NCBI RefSeq assembly: GCF_003027925.1
Contig: NZ_PYPS01000001.1
Coordinates: 124,001 to 188,000, forward strand
Direction of reading: 5' to 3'
Source: Micromonospora sp. RP3T
GTDB lineage: Bacteria > Actinomycetota > Actinomycetes > Mycobacteriales > Micromonosporaceae
DNA: 64,000 nucleotides
In this document: piece by piece, positions 17,901 through 26,205 of the stretch
Layout: the number at the start of each line of letters is the position of its first letter
How positions within the stretch are numbered: position 1 is the stretch's first letter
The notes under the pieces: model-generated
Told to the model about the DNA's origin: nothing
Database searches by the model: none
The model's input: only the letters and a program-made list of their open reading frames with translations
Position numbers and translations under genes: made by a program

Positions 17901-18650
17901 GCCGATCACGCCGGGGGGCCGGTCGACACGGTACGGGTCAAGTTCGTCCAGCTCATCCGTCAGTGGCCGGACGTGGCCTGGTCGTTCCGGGTCAACCCGG
18001 ACACGCCGGTCGGCGCGGCGTACCCGGGGGAGCAGGTCCTGGCGCTTGCCAACTGGGCCGCCGAGGTGGGGCTCGGTGACGATCCGGAGACCGAGCCGGA
18101 GCCGCCCGCCGCCGGACCGGCACCCACGGCCGAGCCGCGGACGGACGCGCCGGCGGCGAAGCCGACCCGGCCGGTGACCATGCAGAAGGCCATCGCGGCG
18201 AGCCAGCTCGCCTACTACCTGGAGCGTGGCTACGACCGGGTGTCCGGCTTCGTGCACCGGGCCGGCGAGCTGGCCCACCTGCGTACGCCGGCGGAGCTGT
18301 TCGACGCGCTGGGTCTCGGCCATCCCGGCTCCCCGTTCTCCCGGGACGCCGAGGAGCTGTACCTGCTGCGCTGGCCGGCGTACCGGCCGAGCCTCTACCG
18401 GATCCCGTACGGCGGGCAGAACGAGGCCGCGATGCGGGCGATGGAGGGCTGGGTCATCGAGCGGTACCCGTTCCGGGGCAACGGCTTCGCGCCGGGCGAG
18501 AGCAGCGACGTGATCGCTGAGTTCAAGGTGGACAGTGCCCGGCTGCCGCACGGCGCCGAGCTGTGGCGGGTCGCCGCCGACGGCGATGCCCGGCTGGTCG
18601 CGGTGCTGGACACCGACGCGCTGCTGTGGCGGAAGGCGGACGGGGCGTGA
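14907..18650 (+). CDS. Giant protein with two SseB-like domains and a repeat-rich linker
   Basis: 1247 residues. The N-terminal ~130 residues and a second domain near residues 925-1050 resemble the SseB N-terminal fold (compare VVAYPDLAAGWPNQEWWLAVNPG with the WPDVAWSFRVNPDTPVG stretch), and the C-terminal ~190 residues are a further folded domain. Between lie about 770 residues of Pro/Thr/Ser/Asp-rich, presumably disordered sequence with PGPVRDSV repeats and many DEPTTSLFAP repeats. GTG at 14907 follows AAGGAGAGG. SseB-like proteins occur around actinobacterial type VII loci, but the role is unknown. The stop overlaps the next start (GTGA). Confidence 0.8.
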   Translation: MTGWEPATEAEVAMRDALRAQDQQQYFRVLTRVDLVLPIAGGPTAGWGTWTSEGRTHVLAFTSVAALRASLGENAGATRLVAYPDLAAGWPNQEWWLAVNPGLPIEGYLPAWYVAQLARGDVRLPGRTMGARARLERVESAARAARDGVPGPVRDSVPGPVRDSVPGPVRDSAPGPVRDVGAESDRFGVPEPAREAPSVPVPAAATSPTPSGRGGRVAETEEPATVPMRSVPLLGRRAPTAPHRRPAPGDHGRAGADPDALDGWLTDLRRRPDEPDPFAAGRATPDEPPVPPAPPPARSFFEPTSGRATRRPSPLDTPRRSGERSTPPSRFAGGQPFPRRRPLNEPVREDQTRPFRVGADEPAPTPAEPAAPFQPARPPEDTPRTLPRRHSGPPAPDRWAGTRTDRDAPGWTPLDDPTEAEELPPSMAEPVSAPPAPRRGFTPIVIEGTVIEARDLTAPAATGPASEGYAATGPVVSRVDAAEPVGSPAVDVDEPARADDRRAPEPFVTELSVAGLSVDEPSVAGLSVSEPFVSEPFVSESSVAGQKSTAPFSAGSFSTGPVAAEPFDAGSSATAPFATGSRSDRVGSAWETTTAPLSPAAAEPFPSPASEPTRSVFDPLRTAEASVPADAAPLPTGPDEPTVSLARPATYPDEPTVSLFEPTTPLFTPSSSPPSSPTPPSSLSQSTPPASTSPTSASPSDEAGTPVTSSAGEPVRSLFEPLSSPVAPVPAEPTVSLSTPVTDEPTTSLSTPAMDESTTSLSSPVTDDSTTSLFAPVTDEPTVSLPAPATSDEATTSLFAPAGDEPTTSLFAPAGDEPTTSLFAPAGDEPTTSLSAPLAAEPTVSLFAPVSRPAADEPTTSLFAPASRPAADEPTTSFFAPSPSEEPSPSSKTGLETEPIPYVAAEEPRVEPVTDGTGRPAVEPDFVPANEVEEELLAAAASGNTDGFLTTLLLARVMLPVAFDSAAGSRPGDPGFSWRTETVDGVRYVVVYTSPERLADHAGGPVDTVRVKFVQLIRQWPDVAWSFRVNPDTPVGAAYPGEQVLALANWAAEVGLGDDPETEPEPPAAGPAPTAEPRTDAPAAKPTRPVTMQKAIAASQLAYYLERGYDRVSGFVHRAGELAHLRTPAELFDALGLGHPGSPFSRDAEELYLLRWPAYRPSLYRIPYGGQNEAAMRAMEGWVIERYPFRGNGFAPGESSDVIAEFKVDSARLPHGAELWRVAADGDARLVAVLDTDALLWRKADGA
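15342..15437 (+). repeat. 24-bp in-frame tandem repeat, four copies
   Basis: Four copies encode RDSVPGPV or a one-residue variant in the first part of the SseB-protein linker. The middle copies differ by single bases, so the expansion looks recent. Confidence 0.9.
17280..17423 (+). repeat. 36-bp in-frame tandem repeat, four copies, within a longer degenerate array
   Basis: Copies at 17280, 17316, 17352 and 17388 encode DEPTTSLFAPAG; the first three are nearly identical. Degenerate relatives (DEPTVSL, DESTTSL, AEPTVSL) extend from about 16828 to 17560. All preserve the reading frame. Confidence 0.9.
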
Positions 18651-19012
18651 GCCGCGACGGTTACGTGGCCCGGTGGCGCGGCCGGGAGTACCAGGCCAGC
18701 CCGGACGGTGACGACGTGCGGCTCTACCAGCCCGAACCGGACGACGGCTTCACGGAGGCGCGCCCCGGCCGGTACGTCCGGGTGGTGCCGGTGGCCGAGG
18801 TCGACGACCTGGCGTACGTGCGGACCACCTGCACCTGGCAGGGGCAGCCGTTCATCGTGCTGGCCGAACACGAGGGCTGGCTGCGGGTGGAGTACACAGG
18901 TGGGCGCTGGCCGGTGGCGGAGGCGATGGGGCTGGAGGCGTTCGACTTCGGCGTCTACCAGGGCTGGGCGCCCGCGACCGAGGTGGCCGGGCTGGGCGAG
19001 CAGCGGGTCTGA
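18647..19012 (+). CDS. Conserved small protein, translationally coupled to the SseB-like gene
   Basis: 121 residues, acidic and Trp/Tyr-rich, with no signal peptide or membrane segment; likely an all-beta cytosolic protein. I recognise no family. GTG at 18647 overlaps the stop of the giant SseB-like gene by GTGA, implying coordinated synthesis and perhaps physical partnership. The stop is one base from the convergent hydrolase stop. Confidence 0.8.
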   Translation: MSRDGYVARWRGREYQASPDGDDVRLYQPEPDDGFTEARPGRYVRVVPVAEVDDLAYVRTTCTWQGQPFIVLAEHEGWLRVEYTGGRWPVAEAMGLEAFDFGVYQGWAPATEVAGLGEQRV

Positions 19013-19013
19013 G

Positions 19014-19946
19014 TCAGGACTTCGCCCACCGCAGGATCTCGCCGAGCACCACGTCCCGGGCCTCCACGTGCGGGAAGTGGCCCACTCCGTCGAGCAGCCG
19101 CCACTCGTACGGGGCGCTGACGTACCGGCCGGAGCCCTGCGCGGTGCGGGGGAGCGAGGCCCGGTCCAGCGCGCCGTGCAGTTGCAGGGTGGGGGTGACC
19201 AGCGGCTTCTGCATCAGCTTGACGAACCGGTAGCCGTGCAGCCGTAGCACCGACCGGAACGCCCAGCGGTAGCCCTCCAGGGCGCAGAACGCGGCCTGGG
19301 GGATCTGCATCGCCACCCGGCAGCACCGGGCGTAGTCGTCGAAGTCCGGCCCGTCGACCCAGTCCGGCCCGCCCCAGCGGCGCAGCATCTCCGTCACCTC
19401 GGCGGCGCCGTCCCGGGTCAGCACGTGCTCGTAGCGGGGGAGCTGGAACTTCAGCGTGGCCGTGGCGGACGCGAACTGGCCGCGCGGGTCGGCGACGATG
19501 GCGGTCCGTAGCCGCAGCGGGTGCGGCGCACCGAGCACCACGAGCCGGCGGACCAGGGTGGGGTGGAACGAGGCGGCGGTCCAGCCGATGAGGCCGCCGA
19601 CGCCGGTGCCGACCACGGTGGCGGACCGCTCACCGAGCGCGCGGATCAGGCCGGCCACGTCGGCGGCGAGCGTGTAGCCGTCGTACCCCCGGGGTGGCTT
19701 GTCGCTCGCGCCGTAACCGCGCAGGTCGACGGCGACCGCGCGGAAGCCGGCGTCGGCGACCGCCGGCAGCATCTCGTGCCAGGCGTACCAGTATTCCGGG
19801 AAACCGTGCAGGAAGAGCACCATCGGTCCGGTGCCCGCCTCGACGACGTGGAACCGGCTGCCGTTGGCGCCGACGAACCGGTGCGTCCACGGCCCTTCGG
19901 GCAGGACGCAGGATTCGTCGGCGAACCCGTCGCGCTGGTCGGTCAT
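19014..19946 (-). CDS. Alpha/beta hydrolase of epoxide-hydrolase type, nucleophile replaced by Gly
   Basis: 310 residues with an alpha/beta-hydrolase fold. The oxyanion motif HGFP (47-50), an acid position in GALDRASLP and the C-terminal GVGHFPH histidine are present. The nucleophile elbow, normally G-x-(D/S)-x-G, reads G113-T-G-V-G, so Gly115 occupies the catalytic position. The protein is either catalytically dead or uses a different chemistry. ATG at 19946 lies 7 nt after TAGGCT, so it is likely leaderless. The family is certain; epoxide hydrolase activity should not be assumed. Confidence 0.85.
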   Translation of the reverse strand: MTDQRDGFADESCVLPEGPWTHRFVGANGSRFHVVEAGTGPMVLFLHGFPEYWYAWHEMLPAVADAGFRAVAVDLRGYGASDKPPRGYDGYTLAADVAGLIRALGERSATVVGTGVGGLIGWTAASFHPTLVRRLVVLGAPHPLRLRTAIVADPRGQFASATATLKFQLPRYEHVLTRDGAAEVTEMLRRWGGPDWVDGPDFDDYARCCRVAMQIPQAAFCALEGYRWAFRSVLRLHGYRFVKLMQKPLVTPTLQLHGALDRASLPRTAQGSGRYVSAPYEWRLLDGVGHFPHVEARDVVLGEILRWAKS

Positions 19947-19953
19947 GGGGCAC

Positions 19954-19959
19954 AGCCTA
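19954..19959 (-). promoter_or_regulatory. -10 box of leaderless hydrolase gene
   Basis: TAGGCT ends 7 nt before the ATG at 19946. Confidence 0.5.
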
Positions 19960-20032
19960 GGGCCGCCGGTCGTCCGCCGGCCCCGCAGGTGCGCAGGATC
20001 AGGGGATTCTCCGGGGCGGGGCGTCGGGCGGG

Positions 20033-20557
20033 TCAGCCCACGCGTTCGATGCGCAGCAGGCCGACCAGCCGTCCGGGCCCGCACTCCACGCCAGCCGGCG
20101 GCGGGCCGACGGTGACCCGCACCCAGGTGCCGGCGGGCCAGGTGCCCTGGTCCGGGCCGTACAGGGCGTGTTCCTGGCCGTCGTCGGTGACCAGCGTGTA
20201 GCAGGGGCCGCTGCCGCCGTGGCTGAGCCGGCCGGCGAGGACGTTCGGCTTGCGTTGGTCGGTGGGCTGCCGTGGTGGTCCGGTCGGCGGCCGGAGCGTC
20301 GGCAGCTCGGTCGCGGAGAGCGGGGGCCGGCCGGTGGAGGCGGCCGGGGCCGGTGCGGTCGGTGTCGGCGCGGTCGGGGACGGTGCGGTCGGGGACGGGG
20401 GCTGCGGCGTGGCGCCGACGGGTCCGGTGGGTGCGCCGGCACCGGCGGGGGGTTCGGACACGTCTCCTCCGTTCTCCGGGTTCGCGCAGCCGGCCAGCGC
20501 CAGGGCCAGGGGCAGTGCGAGGACCGCGGCGAGGCGGCGGTCGAGGGTTGTGGTCAC
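20033..20557 (-). CDS. Putative lipoprotein with Pro/Thr linker
   Basis: 174 residues. Signal peptide with lipobox LALAGC (Cys near residue 24), then a Pro/Thr/Ala-rich linker to about residue 75, then a ~95-residue domain with two cysteines (GPCYTLV and VECGPG) that could pair outside the cell. No family recognised. GTG at 20557 is the start. The gene lies 86 bp upstream of the leaderless hydrolase on the same strand. Confidence 0.75.
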   Translation of the reverse strand: MTTTLDRRLAAVLALPLALALAGCANPENGGDVSEPPAGAGAPTGPVGATPQPPSPTAPSPTAPTPTAPAPAASTGRPPLSATELPTLRPPTGPPRQPTDQRKPNVLAGRLSHGGSGPCYTLVTDDGQEHALYGPDQGTWPAGTWVRVTVGPPPAGVECGPGRLVGLLRIERVG

Positions 20558-20604
20558 CCGCTTGGGACGCGCCGCGGGTCGCGACGGTTCCCGCCGGCAC
20601 AGGG

Positions 20605-20637
20605 CGAGGCCCGGGCAGGTGACCTGCCCGGGCCTCG
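20605..20637 (-). terminator. Terminator of the first M6 protease gene
   Basis: Near-perfect palindrome with 16-bp arms (CGAGGCCCGGGCAGGT) around a single base, 26 bp past the stop at 20663. Confidence 0.8.
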
Positions 20638-20662
20638 TCGTGGTGTGGCGTGGATCAGTGGT

Positions 20663-23080
20663 TCAGGAGAAGCGGACCTTCAGCGAGGTGCCGTCCTGCT
20701 CCAGGACCTTGATCTTGGTGCCGGTGGCCGGGAGCTTGACGCCGTGGTTCGGCAGCTCCGGGTACCAGTACTGCTTGGTGTCGTCGAACAGCGGCTGCGC
20801 GGCCTGGCCACGGATGTACTGCGGCTGGCTGTTGAGGTGCAGCGTGAACGAGTCCGCCTTCTTCAGGCCGAACGGCGCGTCGTAGACCTGGACGCGGGCC
20901 CGCCAGGGCGCCCCGGTCAGGTTGTAGATCGGCCGCGGGTGGGCGTCGATGATCATGTTCCGACCCTCACCCGGGTGCACGAACGTGTCGTTGTCCGCCC
21001 ACCGGAGGTTCCAGTAGGAGATCAGCAGACCCTCCTGGTACGCGTAGTGGTCCACGTAGTCCGGGCGGGTGTTCGCGTAACCGAAGAAGTACGGGCCGGT
21101 CTTGAGGTACTTGTCGTACGAGACGTACGACCGGTTACCGGCGATGTAGTAGTTGTCGAACAGACGGGTGTAGGTCTCCTCGACGATGCTCCAGCCGTTG
21201 AGCGTCCAGCCGGGGGCACCGGCCTCGGCACCATCGGTGAGCAGCGTCTGACCGTCGGCGGTCACGGTGAGGGCGTCACCGTAGAAGCCGCCCTCGGACA
21301 CGCCACCGTCGGTCTGGTAGCGGAGCCGGAACTGCACGGCCTTGCCGACGACCGAGTCCAGGTTGACGTTGACGTCGACCCAGTTGCCGTCGCTGGAGCC
21401 GTCCAGGGCGTAACGCCCGGGGGAGATCTCCTTCAGGGCCTGGCCGTTGGCCGTGCCCGGGAGCGAGACCCAGTTCTGGCCACCGTCGGTGGAGGCCTCG
21501 AAGAAGAGGTAGTCGAAGTCCGCCTCGATGCTGTAACGGCCCTTCATCGACACCGCGGCGCTGCTCTTCCCCGTGAGGTCGATGCTCCGCGTCATCGTGG
21601 TGTTCAGGTCGTCCTCGTTGCCCGAGAAGAACTGCTTCGTACCCTCGAACGGCTTGCCGTTCTGGAACTCGTACGCCCGCTGCGGCAGCACCACCACGGC
21701 GGCCTGCGCCTTGGCGGAGTTGTACTCCTGCGGGCCCAGCTCCAGGGTGCGCTTCTGACCGGCGACGACCACCTCGTAGTCGAGCCAGCCGAGCTGGAGC
21801 TTGTTCCAGGCGCCGAGGTCGCCGCCGCGGTCGCCGATGCCGGCGTCGTTCTTGGCGCCGAGCCGGCTCTGGGCCATCAGGGTCCAGTGCTCGTTGTTGT
21901 TGTCCCCACCACTGGTGACGTTGTAGTCGTCCGGCAGACCGAGGTCGTGGCCGTACTCGTGGTAGAAGACGCTCCGGCCACCGTTCTCCGGCTGGATCGT
22001 GTAGTCACCGATCCAGACGCCGGTGTTGCCGATCTGGGTGCCGCCGGCCGGGAAGTTCTCCGGACCGGTGTTGCCCTGGTCGCTGGCGAACGCGTACCAG
22101 CGGTGGCTCCAGATCGCGTCCTCACCCTGGATCGGGTCACCGTCGGCCTGGTCGCCGCCGGCGTGGACGATCTGGAAGTGGTCGATGTACCCGTCCGGCT
22201 CGTTGAAGTTGCCGTCGCCGTCGAAGTCGTAACGGTCCCACTCGTCCATCGACTTGACGTCGGCCGCGATCTCCTCGTCGGAGCGGCCCTGGGCCTTCTG
22301 GTCGGCGACCCACTGGTTCGCGGCGTCGCGGACCAGCGCCCAGGTGTTGTTGCAGACGTTCGAGGCGCACGGGTAGCCGTTGGAACGGCCGTAGCGGGCC
22401 TCGTTGTACTTGACCTTCACCCAGTTGGTGACCTCGCCGTCGACGCTGTACCGACCCGAGGACTGGGCCTCGTAGTACTGCTTCAGCGACTCGTCACCGG
22501 GGTTGGTGCCGAAGTACAGCTGCCGGAAGTGGTCGGCGCTGTAGTCCGGCTGCCAGATCGTGGAGTTGTCCACGGCCCGGTTGGGCTCGGGGATCTGGTT
22601 GACGCGCGGACCGTCGAACCGGGTCGGACCCGGCACGGCCGGGGCGGTGTCCTGGTCCGGGTAGTTCGGGTGCCGCTCGTCGCCGAACTCCGCGAGGATG
22701 ACGAAGATCTTGTCGGTCTTCTCGCGGGAGAGCTCGACGTACTGGTCCTCGGTGGGACCCTTGCCGGCCCTGGTGCTCTTGGCGGCCTTGCCCGCCGCGG
22801 CACCCTCGGCAGCCTTCTCGCCAACCTTGACGACGGTGCTGCCGTTGATCTTCTGGGCCTTCGCCCGGCCCGACAGGACCTCGCTCAGGCCCTCCTGGCG
22901 CAGTGCGCGCCGCTTGTCCTCGAGCGGGTTGGGCAGGTCGTGCTCAGCCTGCGCAGGCTCGGCCACCGACGGGGCGGCGGCTGGCAGCTTCGGCGTCGGC
23001 GCGGCGCTGGCGGACGTGCCCGCCATCAGCCCCGTTGCGGTCAGCGAAAGCCCGAGCAGACCCACTGCGACTTTGCGCAC
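20663..23080 (-). CDS. Secreted M6 family (immune inhibitor A) metalloprotease
   Basis: 805-residue secreted protease. After a signal peptide ending near ASA (about residue 27) and a propeptide comes the M6 catalytic domain with the zinc site HEYGHDLGLPDDY (His near residue 373) and a DFDGDGNFNEPDG calcium-loop-like motif before it. The C-terminal third holds immune-inhibitor-A-type beta domains. GTG at 23080 has GGAGG 7 nt upstream; a longer frame to 23143 has no signals. The next gene upstream encodes a paralogue with the same architecture. Confidence 0.93.
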   Translation of the reverse strand: MRKVAVGLLGLSLTATGLMAGTSASAAPTPKLPAAAPSVAEPAQAEHDLPNPLEDKRRALRQEGLSEVLSGRAKAQKINGSTVVKVGEKAAEGAAAGKAAKSTRAGKGPTEDQYVELSREKTDKIFVILAEFGDERHPNYPDQDTAPAVPGPTRFDGPRVNQIPEPNRAVDNSTIWQPDYSADHFRQLYFGTNPGDESLKQYYEAQSSGRYSVDGEVTNWVKVKYNEARYGRSNGYPCASNVCNNTWALVRDAANQWVADQKAQGRSDEEIAADVKSMDEWDRYDFDGDGNFNEPDGYIDHFQIVHAGGDQADGDPIQGEDAIWSHRWYAFASDQGNTGPENFPAGGTQIGNTGVWIGDYTIQPENGGRSVFYHEYGHDLGLPDDYNVTSGGDNNNEHWTLMAQSRLGAKNDAGIGDRGGDLGAWNKLQLGWLDYEVVVAGQKRTLELGPQEYNSAKAQAAVVVLPQRAYEFQNGKPFEGTKQFFSGNEDDLNTTMTRSIDLTGKSSAAVSMKGRYSIEADFDYLFFEASTDGGQNWVSLPGTANGQALKEISPGRYALDGSSDGNWVDVNVNLDSVVGKAVQFRLRYQTDGGVSEGGFYGDALTVTADGQTLLTDGAEAGAPGWTLNGWSIVEETYTRLFDNYYIAGNRSYVSYDKYLKTGPYFFGYANTRPDYVDHYAYQEGLLISYWNLRWADNDTFVHPGEGRNMIIDAHPRPIYNLTGAPWRARVQVYDAPFGLKKADSFTLHLNSQPQYIRGQAAQPLFDDTKQYWYPELPNHGVKLPATGTKIKVLEQDGTSLKVRFS

Positions 23081-23412
23081 GTGGTACCTCCGGTGTGAGG
23101 GAACCGGCCCCATGGGGGTACGGGCCGGTGGAACGTCCCACAAGTGGGACCCACGGTGAACATAGACACTGCTGGGACTGCTGTGAAGATGTGTGCGTCG
23201 ATTTGTAGCAACTTTTTGTTGGGGTTGACTTTCGCCGTCACACTCTGCTTCGTCACCAAGGCGTTGACCAGCGGCGATGGCCGTTCGGCCGAAGGCAGCG
23301 AAACGGATGGATATACGGAACGGGCCGGGAGCGCTACCGCTCCCGGCCCGTCCGTCATCCGGCTCGTTCGGCCCGTATTCCGGGCATTCCGGTTCCGGTT
23401 TGAAGGTGTCGA
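23081..23412. other. Intergenic region between the two M6 protease genes
   Basis: 332 bp. It holds the terminator of the second protease (23321-23350) and, nearer 23080, the leader of the first. The leader contains ACCGGCCC/GGGCCGGT arms at 23103-23129 and an AT-richer block (about 23190-23245) that probably includes the promoter. I see no gene here. Confidence 0.7.
23321..23350 (-). terminator. Terminator of the second M6 protease gene
   Basis: Perfect 13-bp stem (CGGGCCGGGAGCG) with a CTAC loop, 63 bp past the stop at 23413. Confidence 0.8.
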
Positions 23413-26205
23413 TCAGCTCCGCGGCGGAACCACGTACACCTGGGCGTACGCGTTGTCCTTGGCGGCGCGCTTGATGATGATCGACGTGCCGTACCCGACG
23501 CCCGCGTCACCCGGATTACCGGTGCCGAGCACGATCGCCCCGCCACCCAGCGTCGAACCGTAGTAGTCGGTCGCCGGGGTGCCGTCCGGGTTCACCACCC
23601 GGGTCGTGTACTGCTGGTTGCCCTTCGACGGGACCACCACCGAGGCGTCGTTGTCCCGCGCGTACGGCGAACCGTCGCGGATCTCGATGCCCGGGTACCA
23701 GCCCTTGTTGTCGGTGAAGCCGCGCACCGGCGCCTGCGCGCCGAACTTCGTGCAGTACTCGCTGTACGGCTCGTCGGCCGCCTCCAGGCACTCCTTGAAC
23801 GGGTACGTCGGCGTCAGGCCGAACGCGGCGTTCGAGGACTGCGGCCGGCTGGGCAGGTTCTTCAGCACCGACGGGTCCTTCTCGGCCGCCGCGCCCTTGC
23901 GACGCAGCGGGTCGTTGTGCGAGTCGACGATCAGCAGCCCGCCCTTGGCGCCGTAGCTGGGCAGCGCGGTCATCTGCGCGGTGACGTGGTTGACGTCGCC
24001 CAACTCGGTGTCCCGGTACCAGACCAGCATGCCGGGCGCGTTGTAGGAGATCCGGTCGACCTTCCACGCCTCGTGCGAGTAGACGGTGTCGTAGGCGTAC
24101 TTCAGGCCCTTGTCGAAGCCGTCGAAGTTGCGCCACTCGGCGAGGTAGTAGTGCGAGCGGACCTGGGTGCCCGAGTCGACGTGCCAGCCCGCGCCGGTGG
24201 TGTCGGTGAACGTGCCGCCGGTCTGGGTCCAGCCGGCCGTGCCGCCCTCGACGTCGTCGCTCCACGTGGTGGCGCCGCCGCCGGTCACCGAGAAGTCGTC
24301 GGCGAACCAGCCGCGCTCCTGGAACGCCTCGTCGGTGGCGTACCGCAGCCGCACCTGCACGGTCTGCCCGGCGTACGGCGACAGGTCCACGTAGTCGTGG
24401 CGCCAGCCGCCGGTGCTGCCGGTCAGGCCGTACTTCTTGTTGCCGAAGTCGACCATCCGGCCGTTCGGGTCGGCGTAGCCGTCATCGGTGGAGACCAGCG
24501 CGCCGGAGGAGTCGTACACCTTGCGCTCGGTCCAGGTGGCGCCGCCGTCCGTGGAGACCTCGACGAAGCCGTAGTCCCAGTCCTCCTCGATGACGTAGTC
24601 GTTCCACATCCAGAACTTCGCATCGGCGGCGTTCGGGACGCTCACCGTGCGGCTCAGCTTGACGTCCGCCCATGCCTGGTCGGCGCCGGAGTACCACATG
24701 TTCGCGCCGCTGTGCGGCTCGGCCAGCGTGATCACCTTGTCCGGCAGGTCGATCTTGATGCCGTCCTCGGTGCCCACCGGCGTACGCGAGGTCTGCCCGA
24801 GCTTGACCAGCTTGGCCCGGTCGCCCGGCCCGAACGTCTTCGGCTCGGCCCAGCCCAGCACCCACTTGTCCCAGAGGCCCATGTGGGTGGGGAGCGCCTG
24901 GAAGATCTCACCGGAGTGCGAGCCGGACGCCATCAGGTCCCAGAAGTCCACGTCGGAGTCGGCGTTGCCGGACGTGTCGTAGAGGTCCGGCAGGCCCAGG
25001 TCGTGCCCGAACTCGTGGGCGAAGACGCCGACACCGGCGTCCTCCGGCTGCACGATGTAGTTCGACACCTTCAGGCTCGTGCCCGGGATGGTGTAGCCAC
25101 CGGCCACGGTGGAGGAGTGCGCCCAGACCGCGTAGACGCCGACGTCGCCGCCACCGCGGGACTTGCCCTGGTTGGCGTGCACCAGCACCAGGTGGTCGAT
25201 CACGCCGTCCGGCTCGTGGAAGTTGCCGTCGCCGTCGCGGTCGCTCTGGTCCTCGATGTCGTAGTCGGCCCAGGGGAAGTTCGGGTCGGCGGCGGCCAAC
25301 GCGTCGATCGCGTCGGTGGCGAGCCGGCCCGCGCCCTGCGGATTGTCCGGGTGACCGTTCATCGACTGCTCACGGCCGGCGACCCAGTTGCCGTTCTCGT
25401 CCTGGAAGCAGCGCGAGGCGGCGTACCAGCCCTCCGAGTGCGGCACCGTGATCCACGGGCTGGCCTGCCCGTCCACGGTGTACGCGTTCTTGGACATCTC
25501 GAGGTACATGTTGTGCATGGTCCGGCCGGCGAGGCTGATGCCCGGCTTGCCGTCCGGCCCCTTGAGGTCCTTGCGGACCCGCTCGGTGATGCCCTGCTTG
25601 GTGTAGAGCATCTTGTCGTAGTGGGCCGGCGAGAAGTCCGGCACCCACATCGAGTTGTTGTCCTTGTGCGGCAGCGTGGCCGGGTTCGGGATGGTGTTGT
25701 GCCGCGGCCCGTTCTGCACCGTGCCGGGCACGCAGGTGCGGTCCTCGAAGACCGTCTTCGGCACCATCACGCCGGTGAAGTCGTCGTTGGCCTTGTCGTT
25801 GAACTCCACCAGCAGCGTCAGCAGCTTGGCGGTCTGGGTGTTCTTGGCCTTCTTGATCTTGCGGGGGCTCTGGCCGGTCCGGATCGACTTGGCCTCCAGC
25901 TTGGCCAGTTCCCGGGCCGCGATCGGGTTGCCGCCGGCGTACTTGCGGTCGTAGGCGCGGGCCTCGTCCGCCGGTGCGGCGAAGACCCCGTCCTTGCCCT
26001 TGGCCTCCTTGCCGCCGGTGTCCGGCTGCACCTCCGGCTCGGCGTAGTTGATGTAGAACTCGTCCGCCGCGATGGTGGCCGGCGCGGACCGGGACGGCTG
26101 AGCCGACGCACTACCCGTCACGGTCAGCGACGTGGCCGCGAGGGCGATGGCGGGCAGCGCGACGAGTAGTCGTCGGCGGGCCCGGGACTGCGAACTGGCG
26201 AGCAT
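23413..26205 (-). CDS. Secreted M6 family (immune inhibitor A) metalloprotease, second copy
   Basis: 930 residues, a larger paralogue of the preceding protease. It has a basic N-terminus and signal peptide to about residue 35, a propeptide, and a catalytic domain with HEFGHDLGLPDLYD (His near residue 397) and the same DRDGDGNFHEPDG loop. Beta-rich C-terminal domains follow. ATG at 26205 has GGAG upstream. Each gene has its own terminator, so the two are tandem but independently transcribed. Substrates are unknown. Confidence 0.93.
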   Translation of the reverse strand: MLASSQSRARRRLLVALPAIALAATSLTVTGSASAQPSRSAPATIAADEFYINYAEPEVQPDTGGKEAKGKDGVFAAPADEARAYDRKYAGGNPIAARELAKLEAKSIRTGQSPRKIKKAKNTQTAKLLTLLVEFNDKANDDFTGVMVPKTVFEDRTCVPGTVQNGPRHNTIPNPATLPHKDNNSMWVPDFSPAHYDKMLYTKQGITERVRKDLKGPDGKPGISLAGRTMHNMYLEMSKNAYTVDGQASPWITVPHSEGWYAASRCFQDENGNWVAGREQSMNGHPDNPQGAGRLATDAIDALAAADPNFPWADYDIEDQSDRDGDGNFHEPDGVIDHLVLVHANQGKSRGGGDVGVYAVWAHSSTVAGGYTIPGTSLKVSNYIVQPEDAGVGVFAHEFGHDLGLPDLYDTSGNADSDVDFWDLMASGSHSGEIFQALPTHMGLWDKWVLGWAEPKTFGPGDRAKLVKLGQTSRTPVGTEDGIKIDLPDKVITLAEPHSGANMWYSGADQAWADVKLSRTVSVPNAADAKFWMWNDYVIEEDWDYGFVEVSTDGGATWTERKVYDSSGALVSTDDGYADPNGRMVDFGNKKYGLTGSTGGWRHDYVDLSPYAGQTVQVRLRYATDEAFQERGWFADDFSVTGGGATTWSDDVEGGTAGWTQTGGTFTDTTGAGWHVDSGTQVRSHYYLAEWRNFDGFDKGLKYAYDTVYSHEAWKVDRISYNAPGMLVWYRDTELGDVNHVTAQMTALPSYGAKGGLLIVDSHNDPLRRKGAAAEKDPSVLKNLPSRPQSSNAAFGLTPTYPFKECLEAADEPYSEYCTKFGAQAPVRGFTDNKGWYPGIEIRDGSPYARDNDASVVVPSKGNQQYTTRVVNPDGTPATDYYGSTLGGGAIVLGTGNPGDAGVGYGTSIIIKRAAKDNAYAQVYVVPPRS

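Noticed and set aside
20033..20600. Longer hydrolase gene starting at 20600
   Set aside because: The frame is open past the ATG at 19946 but overlaps the lipoprotein gene. A -10 box 7 nt before 19946 and loss of similarity upstream fix the start.
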